Positions 1-10,100 of a DNA stretch of 64,000 bases are shown here, one piece after another (position 1 is the stretch's first letter; each line of letters opens with the position of its first letter). The stretch covers positions 29,299 to 93,298 of the forward strand of contig NZ_VTOJ01000003.1 in the NCBI RefSeq assembly GCF_009176545.1, in the 5' to 3' direction. The notes under the pieces are model-generated. The model saw nothing but the letters and a program-made list of their open reading frames with translations. It ran no database searches and had not been told where the DNA came from. The position numbers and the translations under genes are program-made. The stretch comes from Salinigranum salinum. Its GTDB lineage: Archaea; Halobacteriota; Halobacteria; Halobacteriales; Haloferacaceae.

Positions 1-675
1 TTCGAGCTGCTTCACCGATACGACGACTCTGCTCTCCAGACGTTTGCTGGTACATGGGGAACGCTCCCCGACGCCGCGCCGGTCACGAGCGAAACAGGAA
101 GAAACATCCTGTCGAAAGCAATCCAAAATACTCCGTGGATCGAGAGCGATCAGACCTCAATCCAGACCGAGTCCGAGTCTGGAGATACGAGCTCGAGCGA
201 GAAACCTCGTTCTCGTCTCTATGACGAAGCAGGAAATCCAATCGAGCGACGAACGCAACTCACAAAGTTCCTTGAGGAGACGGGGGTCCCTGACTTAGCG
301 GAAGCACAAGACAATCCGATGATCAGTGAGGGCAGGGGAGAGGAGGATCTCCTCCACTTCGGAAGTGCAACAGAAGAGCCTTGGATCGTTCCGGCTCTCG
401 CATTCAGTGTAGATCGGCACCGAAGTTCCTCTGGTCAAAGGACCACCCGAAACAACAGAGCTGATTCTCGGTGCTCCCGCCTTCACTGTGACGTGTGCGG
501 GACAACAACGATTCACAGGTTCGACGGGATCGAGCGATACGAGGACACAAGCGAGACTGTCGATCATCCCGCAGGGGAGCTTTCTGACATCTTCGTCGAC
601 GAATATACGACTGAACTCTCGATCTGGAAATGCTCTGAGTGCAATGCCGGTCGCGAGGGGCCTCCCCTACCGTGA
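1..675 (+). CDS. Unknown protein with C-terminal zinc ribbon, 5' end outside window
   Basis: An open frame enters from the left edge in frame 1 and stops at 675, giving the last 224 residues of a longer protein. The body is polar and rich in Glu, Ser and Asp. Two CxxC pairs lie near the C-terminus, CDVC at about residue 163 and CSEC at about residue 211 of the visible part, and they could hold one zinc in a ribbon fold. Nothing else identifies a family. The start is not in the window. The zinc ribbon could bind nucleic acid or protein, but that is inference. The internal Met at 319 could also be read as a start, but the acidic coding pattern continues well upstream of it. Confidence 0.6.
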   Translation, partial: FELLHRYDDSALQTFAGTWGTLPDAAPVTSETGRNILSKAIQNTPWIESDQTSIQTESESGDTSSSEKPRSRLYDEAGNPIERRTQLTKFLEETGVPDLAEAQDNPMISEGRGEEDLLHFGSATEEPWIVPALAFSVDRHRSSSGQRTTRNNRADSRCSRLHCDVCGTTTIHRFDGIERYEDTSETVDHPAGELSDIFVDEYTTELSIWKCSECNAGREGPPLP

Positions 676-802
676 GGGTGTAGCCTACGCGAATTCTCTT
701 CCAACGGTTTGTCACTCCCATCTCCATGGAGGTATCTTGGTGCATTTCAGCTGTAGGTGCTCAACCAAACCTTCGGCCGATCACTCGAGGTACTAACTTC
801 TC

Positions 803-1039
803 ATGGCTCGCAGCGAATCAACACCTATCACTGAGGCATTACCACCGGAGAAACTCCTCGAGACAGACCAGACCAGTCTCATCAGAGGGGGCGTTGCCTG
901 TATGCACGATATCGAAACCGTCCGGCAGTACGTAGCTCACGAGAACAAGAACGATCGCCGACGCTGGGTTCTCGGGATGCTTGCCGAACGGGCTGCTACT
1001 CTCCGAGAGGGTACAAACGAGGAGGTTGATGAGGGGTGA
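803..1039 (+). CDS. Small hypothetical protein
   Basis: This is a 78-residue acidic protein starting at an ATG at 803. The C-terminal half (about residues 35-78) reads as a single charged helix with many Arg and Glu. No domain is recognised. It is transcribed toward the gene at 1103-1555, and a 45-bp inverted repeat fills the gap between the two convergent stops. It may be a real small haloarchaeal gene. The support is the acidic composition and the clean position between neighbours, without any family match. Confidence 0.45.
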   Translation: MARSESTPITEALPPEKLLETDQTSLIRGGVACMHDIETVRQYVAHENKNDRRRWVLGMLAERAATLREGTNEEVDEG

Positions 1040-1045
1040 ACCAGA

Positions 1046-1090
1046 AGTTACCCCACAGAGTCGCACATTTCCGTTCTTCGTGGGGTAACT
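1046..1090. repeat. 45-bp dyad element, copy 1
   Basis: The arms AGTTACCCCAC (1046-1056) and GTGGGGTAACT (1080-1090) are perfect inverted copies separated by 23 bp. The element starts 6 bp after one stop codon and ends 12 bp before the stop of the convergent gene. Four more copies with the same arms and unrelated spacers occur at 32.3, 36.1, 37.3 and 40.5 kb. Confidence 0.85.
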
Positions 1091-1102
1091 CGACTTGTCG
1101 AG

Positions 1103-1555
1103 TCAATCTGGTTTCTCTGCGTTGAGGAGTTCGACGACTTCGGGGACCGAGTAATCCTCACGCTTGACCTCCGTGATGAACGGCTCAGCCCCCTCTTCGG
1201 TACGGACCTTGTGTGGAAAAAATGCCTCGTACACGCCTTCTGAAGGAGGCACCTCGAATTCTGCATAATACCGATCACCGTAATGGCGCCCCTGCGTCCC
1301 GATATAGGCCAACTCGGCAGTCCGAGTGAAATCAGTCTCGTCTACCGCTGTTGTTGAAGCATCCAAGAGAACGATCGTGGAGGGGAACTCTTTCAGAGTC
1401 CAGTCGCCCGTTTCAGTCGGACCGAACCCGTCTTCATCAACCCACGAATCCAGGGAGATGGTCGCTGTTCTCTGCTCAACGGCCAAGACAGTCGCTTCCG
1501 CGACCCCTAGTCCACCCACATCTTCTCGGCGGACAGAGACGTTTTCTACCAACAT
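1103..1555 (-). CDS. Hypothetical protein
   Basis: This 150-residue acidic protein begins at the ATG at 1555. An AT-rich TATA-like stretch (about 1590-1607) lies 35-50 nt upstream. An in-frame extension to 1645 would include that stretch and adds a basic, non-acidic leader, so the shorter start is preferred. The middle contains hydrophobic beta-type segments and a Tyr/Phe-rich stretch at about residues 85-105. No family is recognised. Confidence 0.6.
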   Translation of the reverse strand: MLVENVSVRREDVGGLGVAEATVLAVEQRTATISLDSWVDEDGFGPTETGDWTLKEFPSTIVLLDASTTAVDETDFTRTAELAYIGTQGRHYGDRYYAEFEVPPSEGVYEAFFPHKVRTEEGAEPFITEVKREDYSVPEVVELLNAEKPD

Positions 1556-1792
1556 CACCAAGCTCTCGTCAGGAACGTGATTTCTATGAGGGGAATCAAA
1601 TATCTTTATCCGGCGAACGCAGGCTCTCCCCCCAGTAGAGCCCATATTTAGGCCTCGTCTCGAGTAGTCGGATGTATATCAGATCTGCTCAAATTAATCG
1701 CTTCCAGGCAGACGTTTGTCCCCTCCCAACTGAGATGGAGAGGTAACTCAGACTCCGCCTCAAACAGATCCGTATCCTCTCCATCTCGAATC

Positions 1793-2473
1793 ATGAGCCA
1801 CTCAGCGTCCCAATCAAAGCCAGGTTCCTATCGCGAAACGCCGAACGATCCCAGAGTCAAGCCGGATGTGGCCGCCTCCTCACAAAGGAAATCAAACGGG
1901 GACGGAATGACGAGCACCGACCCGACTTCTGGTCGGTCTCGACGGGCACGAACTGAAGAGATGGACGTGTCGCTGCTCCGTCGAGGTGGGGTGTACGAGA
2001 TTCGCTCTGCGTCCGGGAACATCTATGAAGTGAACGTTCTCGAGAAGTCCTGTACCTGTCCGGATCATCGCGAGAACGAGCCAGCAGGTGGGTGCAAGCA
2101 TCTACGTCGGGTCGATCACGAACTCCAAGCAGGTCTCCTTCCCCGACCAGACGGGAAGTTACCTACCAACCACCCAACAACGGGAGGCCATTCAATCCGT
2201 GGGAGCTGTGATCAACACACAAACGGAGCGAACTCCGTCGACTCGGACGACGAAGGCAACAGTAGTTACGAGGGAGTAGAGATAGAGCGACCGCATACCG
2301 GAGTCCAGCTAGCTTCAGAGATGCAACAGCGTGAAGAGCACATCGCTCAGATCGATGCGGAGCTCCAGGCGCTACAGTTCGTCTCCGATGTACTGGATCG
2401 ACTCAAAACGGGCAAGGGATTCGATCTGAAGCGGATGCGGGAGAACGAAGCAGGGCCATCAAGTCGCCTCTGA
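1793..2473 (+). CDS. SWIM zinc-finger domain protein
   Basis: This is a 226-residue protein. Residues 87-103 carry the SWIM signature CxC-x11-CxH: Cys87, Cys89, Cys101 and His103. Before it is a short beta segment typical of SWIM domains (residues 60-85). The C-terminal third (about 170-226) looks like a charged helix or coiled coil. SWIM domains bind DNA or protein and occur in bacterial, archaeal and eukaryotic proteins, and small SWIM proteins are common on haloarchaeal plasmids. The N-terminal 55 residues are polar and probably disordered. Its partner is unknown; it stands alone with its own intergenic spacers. Confidence 0.85.
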   Translation: MSHSASQSKPGSYRETPNDPRVKPDVAASSQRKSNGDGMTSTDPTSGRSRRARTEEMDVSLLRRGGVYEIRSASGNIYEVNVLEKSCTCPDHRENEPAGGCKHLRRVDHELQAGLLPRPDGKLPTNHPTTGGHSIRGSCDQHTNGANSVDSDDEGNSSYEGVEIERPHTGVQLASEMQQREEHIAQIDAELQALQFVSDVLDRLKTGKGFDLKRMRENEAGPSSRL

Positions 2474-2623
2474 TCCGGCCGGTTCGCACGGTTTGCAAAT
2501 CAATCAGGCGTTGTCTCTCGATCATCGCTTCCTCATCTAAACCGGAACAACGAGGCCTCTGGTGGTTGTTTCAGGTTGAACCCTGATCCTCTCTAGGTAG
2601 AGGGGCGGGTATACGCTCGCTGT

Positions 2624-2631
2624 GTTTATGT
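2624..2631 (+). promoter_or_regulatory. TATA-like box
   Basis: TTTATGTA lies about 22-29 nt before the ATG at 2653, which fits a nearly leaderless archaeal transcript. Confidence 0.45.
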
Positions 2632-2652
2632 AGACCTCCGCCAAGGCAATGT

Positions 2653-3030
2653 ATGGCACCCACCGACGAGGACGGTCCTGAAGATTTCGGGGTCGATATC
2701 GACGCTATCCAGGCAGATTTGACGGACATGGAAGCGAGTCTTAAAGACCGCATCGACCTTCTTGAGCGCGGCTTCAAACTCCGAGATGAATACGCTATCG
2801 AGAGCCAGGTCGATGTCGACGTGCCGCCGGTCGTCGCGGACTATGTCAGAGCGGTCGTCCCAGAAACCGCGACCATGACTGTCGAGGAACGTAATCAACT
2901 CTTGGTCCAAGAGCTGATGGGGTTCGAAGCACGAACCACTCGATACTACTTCCCGAACGGAGATATTCTTGAAGATGCTCCGGACGGGGTTGTGTTTACA
3001 CATGAATCCAACATCAGTATAAACGAGTGA
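2653..3030 (+). CDS. Hypothetical acidic protein
   Basis: This is a 125-residue protein with a very acidic first 20 residues, a predicted helix at residues 20-50, and a mixed C-terminal half. No domain is recognised. The start at 2653 is supported by a TATA-like box 22-29 nt upstream. It lies about 110 bp before the next rightward gene and could share a transcript with it. Confidence 0.6.
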   Translation: MAPTDEDGPEDFGVDIDAIQADLTDMEASLKDRIDLLERGFKLRDEYAIESQVDVDVPPVVADYVRAVVPETATMTVEERNQLLVQELMGFEARTTRYYFPNGDILEDAPDGVVFTHESNISINE

Positions 3031-3141
3031 CTGACACCGCGACACTCTGTGAAACGACTCCTTCCGAGGAACCCGTTGAGCAGAGGTAGACTCATACGCC
3101 GGGCCGACGAATTTGAGTCGGACAACAGAAGACAGAGATCA

Positions 3142-3705
3142 ATGGCAATTCATCCACCCAGTAACGGCGACAGAGATTTCATTACTGTATTCAAGACTGG
3201 GTCGGTCGACCGCGACGATTACCCGGACCTTGCCGAGCACCTTCTTGAGGGTCGGACGCAACTCGCCTCGGAGACGGGCTATCTGATGAAGTTTGGCGAC
3301 GTCTCGCATCGAGGACTGACACCGTTCGACGTCGCCTCGCTCCACGACGTCCCGGCCTACCCCCTGCCGAAGTCCGCACTGGAGTCACTCCCGGCGCACG
3401 TCCGGGCCGATTTAGAACAGAACGGCGCCGTCCAAATGTTTGCCTCGTACGACCGAGAACAGCACCGATTCGAGGACGTCGCCCTCGCCTGGGAGGAGCA
3501 GGACTTTCTCGAACGGATCGCCGAACTTGTTACCGGCGATTGTTCACTCCACGAGGCCGTCGACTGGATTGTCGTCGAAGAAGCCGAACGCTACACGATC
3601 ACTCAGTGGGCAGATATCCGAGGCGTGACGGAGGACGCTGTCCGATCGAACGTCAATTCAGCCCGCGAGAAACTGCTCGCTGAAGAGGATCGTGAGTCAG
3701 TATGA
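3142..3705 (+). CDS. Hypothetical protein with C-terminal HTH-like segment
   Basis: This 187-residue protein starts at the ATG at 3142. An upstream GTG at 3049 would add a basic stretch unlike the rest of the protein, so it was not used. Residues of about 140-180 (the part ending in AREKLLAEED) read like a helix-turn-helix resembling sigma-region-4 type recognition: a helix, a GVTEDAVRSN turn and recognition segment, then a charged helix. A DNA-binding role is inferred from that only. The N-terminal two thirds are not assigned to a family. Confidence 0.6.
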   Translation: MAIHPPSNGDRDFITVFKTGSVDRDDYPDLAEHLLEGRTQLASETGYLMKFGDVSHRGLTPFDVASLHDVPAYPLPKSALESLPAHVRADLEQNGAVQMFASYDREQHRFEDVALAWEEQDFLERIAELVTGDCSLHEAVDWIVVEEAERYTITQWADIRGVTEDAVRSNVNSAREKLLAEEDRESV

Positions 3706-3798
3706 CGAAATCGGATAACTTCTCATCGTCCGTGGAACATTGGGTATTTAAATCAAATTCAAAAACCGACAGACTGCGTCGGGATATGGGTTGTCCGG

Positions 3799-3807
3799 AT
3801 TTATATC
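3799..3807 (+). promoter_or_regulatory. TATA-like box
   Basis: ATTTATATC lies 24-33 nt before the ATG at 3832, the spacing expected for a leaderless haloarchaeal transcript. Confidence 0.55.
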
Positions 3808-3831
3808 CGATCTCGGCACGTCGTTACAAGT

Positions 3832-4677
3832 ATGTCTACTGAGGACAGGCTGCCAGAACCACACCGAACACAGCTCCGGCTCCATCAGGAGATTGCAGAA
3901 AGCGACCACGAGCCGTTGCTCGCTATACACCTCCACAAGGCAAAGTTCCACCAGGCGAAAGCGCTCGACGAGTACCGCAGTCAGGACGGGCCGAGGAGCT
4001 TTCTGGATCCTAGTGTCTTCGAGAAGTCTATGAGTATGGTCGCGGCCCGGACCGAGACCTCTACCAGCGTCTCGGCGGAACAGGCATGGCAGGAGATTGC
4101 CTCCGAAGAGACCTGGATCGGTGCCCTTCCAGTCCAGATCCGTCGGGAGGCCCAGGATGTCTATCTTCGAGGGTATCCATTCGTCATTGGATTTGCGGGC
4201 GGAAAGCCACGAGTGGTGTTGAACAAAATCCTCGTTGGGAAGCCAGGGAATCTCAAGCGCGTGTACGCGAACGAGTGGACACGACCGTGGGTGATTGCTG
4301 AGATACTGGACGCCACGGGGTTCAACACGGAGAATCTCATCGTGGCCACATTGAAGGCTGATCAGCAGCAGTACGGTGAACCGGGCCTCTCCTACCTGAA
4401 AGAGGTTGCGCGGAAAACGGTCGGCACCTTCGTTCAAAATCCTGAGGAGCAGTTCCTTGAACCAAAGAGCCCGACGAAGTGGACACCAGACTGGCAGGAC
4501 GGCCCCGTCCGGACGCAGTTGCTACAGTACGAGACGGAGTGGTCACTGTTCGACGGTATCGGACATGGTGATTCGATCCGAGACGTGATCGAGGTGTTCC
4601 GCGACAATCGAGAGGCGAAGGGGACGCCTCCAGACCGTGGAAAGACGTTGGAAGAAGCGCTAATGGCACGAGTTTGA
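3832..4677 (+). CDS. Hypothetical protein
   Basis: This is a 281-residue soluble protein. It has charged helices at about residues 10-60, a hydrophobic Gly-rich core at about 110-130 (YPFVIGFAGGKPRVV) and a polar C-terminus. The start is supported by the TATA-like box at 3799. No catalytic motif or known family is recognised. It lies just before the convergent integrase operon. Confidence 0.65.
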   Translation: MSTEDRLPEPHRTQLRLHQEIAESDHEPLLAIHLHKAKFHQAKALDEYRSQDGPRSFLDPSVFEKSMSMVAARTETSTSVSAEQAWQEIASEETWIGALPVQIRREAQDVYLRGYPFVIGFAGGKPRVVLNKILVGKPGNLKRVYANEWTRPWVIAEILDATGFNTENLIVATLKADQQQYGEPGLSYLKEVARKTVGTFVQNPEEQFLEPKSPTKWTPDWQDGPVRTQLLQYETEWSLFDGIGHGDSIRDVIEVFRDNREAKGTPPDRGKTLEEALMARV

Positions 4678-4771
4678 GTTTCACAGTCGGGGAGAACTTC
4701 AACGTTACTGGGACACCAGTAGAACAGCAGTAGCCGATGTGTCGAAGCCCGTTGAAAATCCAGTTCGGTAG

Positions 4772-6019
4772 CTACAGGATTGAATCGACTTCGTTGAGCG
4801 CTTCCGTGGCGAGATCGCCTAACTCGCCGGCCTCAATGTGCGAGTACCGCTCACGAACCATCTCCTCGGAGTTGTCGAGATACCGGGCTGCCACCGTGTA
4901 TCCAAACGCCCGAACGAGCACCTCCCCCATCCCACGTCGGCCGCCATGGGGTGCGAGATAGTCGTGTTTCGGGTGGTCGATGTCGATGTCCGCATCCGTT
5001 GTAAGGCGTCGAAGGATGGACCGCGCCCCATCGGTCGTGAGCGAGTTCGGATGGATGTCCTCTTCGAGCGCCAGCAGGAGGTCACGGGCGTACGCCTCAC
5101 GGTGCTTGGCGATTGCTTCCGGCCGGAGCCCGCGGTCGGTGAGCTCTTCACGAACGAGCGTGGCGAGCGTCCGCTGGTCGAACGTCGGAAACACTGGCCA
5201 CCGATCGGTCGGTGGGTCTACGAGCTTCAGATAGCTACGGAGCGGCGAGATCACCGGGTCAGGAAGACTAGCGGCATCCCACTGCTGTTTCTTGCGATAG
5301 ACGTCCATGCTTCCGTCCTCGAGGTTCACCTCCCCCCACCGGACGCCCCGGCGACGCGGGTCGTCTGGATCACGCAGGAGCTCGCCAACTCGGACGGCCG
5401 TGTATGCGAGGACGAACACGAGCGCCCGATCTCGCGCCGCCTTCAGGGCCGTATACCGTGCCCGCTGTCGGTCGAGCGGGTCGACGTCATCTGGAAGCGT
5501 CGTGAAGGTCTCGATGGCGGTCCGAGCCTCCTCGTCGACGTATCGAGTCAGCGCGTGCCGCTGTTCTGGTGTCCACGCCTGCTGGTCGCCCGGCTTTCGG
5601 CCGTCGTCATCGGGGAGGGGTGCCATCGCGCTCGCTCGCTGGGCGTAGTGGGCCTCCAGATAGCCCTCGTTGACGCACCATCCGCACCACGCCGAGATGT
5701 AGGCATAGTACGTTTTGACGGTGTTCTGTTTGAGACCGCGGTCGCCGGCGAGGTGGCGGGCGTACTCGCGGAACACGCGCTCATCGAGGTCGGCAAAGGT
5801 CGGCTCTTGGTCGCCGTCGGCGGGTGTGATCCCGGTCCAGTTCTCGTCACCACGATCACCGGTCGCCCACTCGTGGAACCGCTGGAGTTCGCGAGCGGCG
5901 TTTCGCCGGTAGTTCCCACCACCACCACCGCGGCCCTTCCCTTTGTCCTGGAGGTACCGCTCGAACGAACTCGTCACCGGTCGGTCGGCTCGCGTCTGGG
6001 TGGAGGTGTCGTCGATCAT
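4772..6019 (-). CDS. Tyrosine recombinase / integrase (XerC-like)
   Basis: This 415-residue protein has the two-domain layout of phage-type integrases. A SAM-like helical DNA-binding domain (about residues 15-125) precedes the catalytic domain. The catalytic residues are visible: Arg in the AVRVGEL segment near residue 208, the HGGRR (HxxR) box near 357, and Tyr in RERYSH near 390. The ATG at 6019 overlaps the stop of the toxin gene by 4 nt, which fixes the start; an extension to 6190 would run through that gene. It is the last gene of an antitoxin-toxin-integrase operon. It could integrate the element, resolve dimers or invert DNA. No attachment-site duplication was identified. Confidence 0.9.
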   Translation of the reverse strand: MIDDTSTQTRADRPVTSSFERYLQDKGKGRGGGGGNYRRNAARELQRFHEWATGDRGDENWTGITPADGDQEPTFADLDERVFREYARHLAGDRGLKQNTVKTYYAYISAWCGWCVNEGYLEAHYAQRASAMAPLPDDDGRKPGDQQAWTPEQRHALTRYVDEEARTAIETFTTLPDDVDPLDRQRARYTALKAARDRALVFVLAYTAVRVGELLRDPDDPRRRGVRWGEVNLEDGSMDVYRKKQQWDAASLPDPVISPLRSYLKLVDPPTDRWPVFPTFDQRTLATLVREELTDRGLRPEAIAKHREAYARDLLLALEEDIHPNSLTTDGARSILRRLTTDADIDIDHPKHDYLAPHGGRRGMGEVLVRAFGYTVAARYLDNSEEMVRERYSHIEAGELGDLATEALNEVDSIL

Positions 6020-6369
6020 GTGGTCTCTGCCTGTGAGGTATCTAAATAGGAGATCGTGGCCGTGGTGACCTGATCCGTAAACTGCTCGGTGACGGTCCCT
6101 TGCGTCCCAACCACGTGGAGATCGTCCTTCAGAGTCGCCACCGTCCACGGGAGGACGTGACTCTGCTGGTTCGGTTGGCCCCGGATCCACGCGTCACTCG
6201 GGACAGCGAAACTCCCGGGATGGTGGCTCTGGGTCGTGAACGCGATAGCGATGGATTCCTCGTCGTGGTATGGCATCTGCTCGCCCGATATAACCAGCCA
6301 CGGACGGGGATTCCCACCGCCCGTTTTGAACGGGTCGGGAGCCCACACGACGGTTCCGCGGTCTACCAT
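6016..6369 (-). CDS. PemK/MazF-like toxin
   Basis: This 117-residue protein opens with RGTVVWAPDPF and continues to NPRPWLVIS. This is the first beta-strand pattern of the PemK/MazF barrel, in which the invariant Arg/Pro loop serves substrate RNA binding. Known members are mRNA-cleaving toxins, but some archaeal homologues are uncharacterised, so nuclease activity is inference. It follows the HTH gene by 6 nt and overlaps the integrase start by 4 nt. The three are therefore almost certainly one transcript, and the module may stabilise the element. Confidence 0.8.
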   Translation of the reverse strand: MVDRGTVVWAPDPFKTGGGNPRPWLVISGEQMPYHDEESIAIAFTTQSHHPGSFAVPSDAWIRGQPNQQSHVLPWTVATLKDDLHVVGTQGTVTEQFTDQVTTATISYLDTSQAETT

Positions 6370-6375
6370 CCAGCC

Positions 6376-6774
6376 TCACGCTCCTCCGTCAGTGTGATCC
6401 CGCTCCCCCTCGATCGGGTCGACAGCCGTTTCCATCCATGCGTCGACGTCTTCGTCGGAGAAGCCACCGTCGAGCTCGTCCGCTGTCGCGGCGCCGTGGA
6501 GGCCAGCAGAGGCGACGGCGTGTTCGGCGTCGACGATCGCCCAGAACCGGTCGCGATGCTCGACGAGCCCGTGCTGTTCGAGCCGGTTCAACGTCGGACC
6601 GACGCTCCCCTCTGGCACGTCGACGGCGTCGACGATCTCCCGCTGCCGGAACGCCTGGTCGGCGTGCTCGAGGAGGAACCGATACACCTTCCCCTGCGTG
6701 GTGTCCGGCGCGAGGTCCGGGAGTGAGGGCCCGTCTTCGTCGATGGCCTGGAATTCGTCCTTGGAGATAGGCAT
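6376..6774 (-). CDS. MarR-like winged-helix protein, likely antitoxin
   Basis: This 132-residue protein has a winged helix at about residues 28-80. The segment GKVYRFLLEHADQAF is followed by REIVDAVDVPEGSVGPTLNRL as the recognition region. The C-terminus (about 95-132) is acidic and likely wraps the toxin. Its position 6 nt before a PemK/MazF-like gene suggests that it is the antitoxin and autorepressor of the operon. The family assignment is firm only at the HTH level. Confidence 0.75.
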   Translation of the reverse strand: MPISKDEFQAIDEDGPSLPDLAPDTTQGKVYRFLLEHADQAFRQREIVDAVDVPEGSVGPTLNRLEQHGLVEHRDRFWAIVDAEHAVASAGLHGAATADELDGGFSDEDVDAWMETAVDPIEGERDHTDGGA

Positions 6775-7123
6775 CGTATATATTGGTTTGTATTAGGAGT
6801 TATTAGACCTTATCACCACACTCATCGACCTGCTCACGTGGCTATCGATGTTCGCGGTCTTCTCCCGGGGTAGACGGCTGGTTCTTGCGGTTCCACGTTT
6901 CGTGCTTCGTAGACAGCGTCGGGGTACGTCAAAGTGGTCGTGATTATTGAGGTAATCATGAGCATTCGATTCAAATATCTCATTTCCCGGATTCATGGAA
7001 CCTGAGCCCTGAAAGAGCAATGTACGGCATTTTAACCACCTCGTAAACCATATGTTGCTATACCAAGTTCGACGGTTGTGATTTAAAACCCGGAACCTAG
7101 AAACTCGTAGCCGGTAACATCGT
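6775..7123. other. Divergent intergenic region
   Basis: No convincing gene is seen here. The left end (6776-6812) is AT-rich and must hold the promoter of the leftward antitoxin-toxin-integrase operon. GATTTAAAA at 7080-7088 is a TATA-like box about 36-44 nt before the ATG of the OLD-type gene. Confidence 0.5.
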
Positions 7124-10100
7124 ATGACCACTCAGTCGGTTTTCTCAGACAACTATTTTGTAGCAGGGCAGAACAGGTTATTCAACATGTCGGATATCCC
7201 TCTCCCGTTGGACCGGTTCAGTTCGGACACGTACTTGACTGCTCTGGAGGATCTAGTTAACAGGTATACGCAGGAGGAAGAGCCGATCCACTATAAGAAA
7301 GCTGCAATCAACGTTAGTGAATCCACCTGCTCCAGTTGTCTGAAGTACTTCAGTGATATCGGCTTGATCGAGGCGGAGAAGGCCGGCGTCTATACTCCTT
7401 CTAAGCCAGTAATAGGCTATTTCAGGAAGGTGGGGGACTCGAAAGATCAAGCCAAGGCAGAAATAAGGGAAATTTTAGACGAATACGAGTTATTCTCCGA
7501 CGTTCTATTCTTAATCGACAGCGGCGAGTTTGGACTAGAGGAGCTCTCAAACAAAGTGTCCGGTCAGCTCGGCATTGACAAGGAGAATACATCAAGTGTA
7601 GCTAAAGCCATCGAGATCTTCGCGCAGTTCGGATTTGTCGAAATTGAGGATTCTGGAGATGACCCGGTCGTCCAATCGTCTATTCCGAGCGACTCCAACA
7701 GTTTCGACCTACAAGCAAGCACAACCTCGGAGACCGGTGAGATTGATCCAGACGACTCTCAGTCGGCTCGGCAATCCTTGGACAGTACGTTTGATACCGA
7801 TGATATTCCCGATATTGACTTCCCTCCAACCCGTGGCGGCCCCGAAGGTCTTCTTGAATTAGTGGATGTTCTCTCTGAGGGAGGCACTCACTCAAATGAT
7901 AGCCTTACCGAGAGTCTTGACGTCTCACCTAGAAGCCTCCGGGGAACGACGCAGTATGGAAGAGCACTTGGATTTGTTGAGGAGCGAGAAGATGGCTATG
8001 CGTTGACCGACGAAGGGTTCGAGTTGTCGTTCGCCTCCAAAGAGTCAGATCAAGAAGAATTATTCCGAAACAGCATTAGGCAATATCCCACATACAGGTA
8101 CATCCTTCAATCGTCTCTCTCTGAGTTGGGCGATGAGGCAGACAGTATTGACTCCCCAACTATTCGAAAGGAACTGCGAACAACATTCGGGTTCAGAGAA
8201 AAGAAGGATGACACGCTCAGGGATGGTATAACAACCCTTCTTCAAACATTAGACGCCGCTGGGTTTGGTGAGTATATTGTCGGAAGACGTGGTGCACACA
8301 CGCGTGTTGAAGGCTCCCCAGAAGAGCTTCAGTTATTAAAAGATCTAGTCACCGAAGTATCCGTCCAACATTTTGAAGAAACTCCGTCCGATTCGGACTC
8401 TTCCGGAAGCGAAGACACTGAGGAGCAAGATACTGAGGACAAAGCGACGGTGGCCGATCACAGAGAACAATCCGACTCTGAAACTGTATCAATAAAAGAT
8501 AGTGGCCCAACGGTTCGTATCTCTAAAATACGGATACAGAACTTTAGAAACATCCGAGATACCGGCTTCATCGAGTTGGAGAATGTGACGACATTAATCG
8601 GAAAGAATGAAAGTGGAAAAACGTCTACTCTGGAGGCCATCAATTCGTTCTCGGAGGACTATGAATATACTGAGCGTGATTTGTCAAATTCAACAGGGGA
8701 GGTGGAAAGCGACGTACGGATTCCGATAATAACTCTTCAATTTGAACTCAGTAAGCCAATGGTGGACGAGTTTTACCCCCAGATATCGGATGACACAGCA
8801 ATGCCACTAACAATTACGCGAACGAAGTATTTTGACAATAGCTATGAATCTAATGTTCATGCACCTGTTGATGAGGACGAAGTTGAACTCCCTAATCCTA
8901 ATCTTCTGTACTACGATAGCTATAGCCTGATTAGCGACAAAGCAACAGCCGAGCAACTATATAATGGCGAATGTGAAACGTTCCAGAACCTGCTGGCTCT
9001 TGGTGAAATCTCGATCGATGATTTCCGCGGATCGTCGTTAAGCCGATACAATACTATCGAACAAGCTGAGAATAGAATTGAGGATAAGATCAACGGAGCG
9101 TGGTCACAGAAGAGCCTGAACATCGATTTGAGATGGGTTGACTCTGAAGAGACAGTACAACTCCTGATTCAGGATCAGCTCAATCCCGACTCAGCGATCG
9201 ATGAGCGGCCGCTAACATATCCCTCTCAGCGGAGCGACGGATTCCAGTGGTTCCTTTCATTTTATATCAACCTTCTTGCAGAGTCGAGTAGTTCAGGCCT
9301 TGAGAGTAAGGTACTACTCTTGGACGACCCGGCGGTCTACCTTCACCCAGAAGGGAAACGGGACTGGTTGGAGTCAGTTAATGAAATTGGCAAGACCGAA
9401 CAGGTAGTGTTCTCGTCGCATTCTCCGTATTTGATAGATAAGCGTTACCCATCGCGCATTAGAGCGGTAGAGGATACCCCACGAGGGGGAACGAAAATTA
9501 GGGAGGACATCTTCGGGTCAGATAGTCGCACACTGGAGCCGCTACGAAATGCACTAGGGGTTGATCTCGGCTCGTCGCCTTTCATTTCTCGCCGGCAACT
9601 GCTTGTGGAGGGTCCAACGGAGTACTATGTGATAGCCGCTGTAGCCAATTACTTCTCCCAGGTACTGGATAGAGACTTATTCGGCTGGCAGGAAGTTTCT
9701 GTAATGCCTGTGCGTGGAGCTAGTAGTGTTGTCGGGCAAGCGAGTTGGCTCGCAAGTGAAGAAATCGATTACGCGATCATGCTGGATAGCGACGAAGCCG
9801 GTCAGGACGTCTACGAAAGAATCGAGACTCACAATCCAGATATCGATCCGGATCGGGTCGTCTTGCTTGAAAACATCTCTAACAGCGAGGGAGTGGTTAC
9901 AGAGGACCTGTTTGCCCCGAGTCTGTACGTATCTGAATTCAACGCTGAATACTCGGAGTTCACGTCCGAATTAGACGAAGAGTTTGAACCGGTTTCTATC
10001 GAGGAGAAAGATGGATTGAGATGGGATATCGGCGGGATCGAGTACGCTGGTAGCAGACTTGATCAGGTCCTGATTGAGTACCTGGAGGGTACGAACCTAG

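Noticed and set aside
4838..6049. 403-residue open frame on the plus strand
   Set aside because: It lies antisense to the integrase, whose catalytic residues are all in place. The antisense product has no domain and non-acidic composition.
6793..7131. 112-residue minus-strand frame upstream of the OLD-type gene
   Set aside because: It covers the divergent promoter region, and its product is basic and Arg/Ser/Asn-rich, unlike haloarchaeal proteins.
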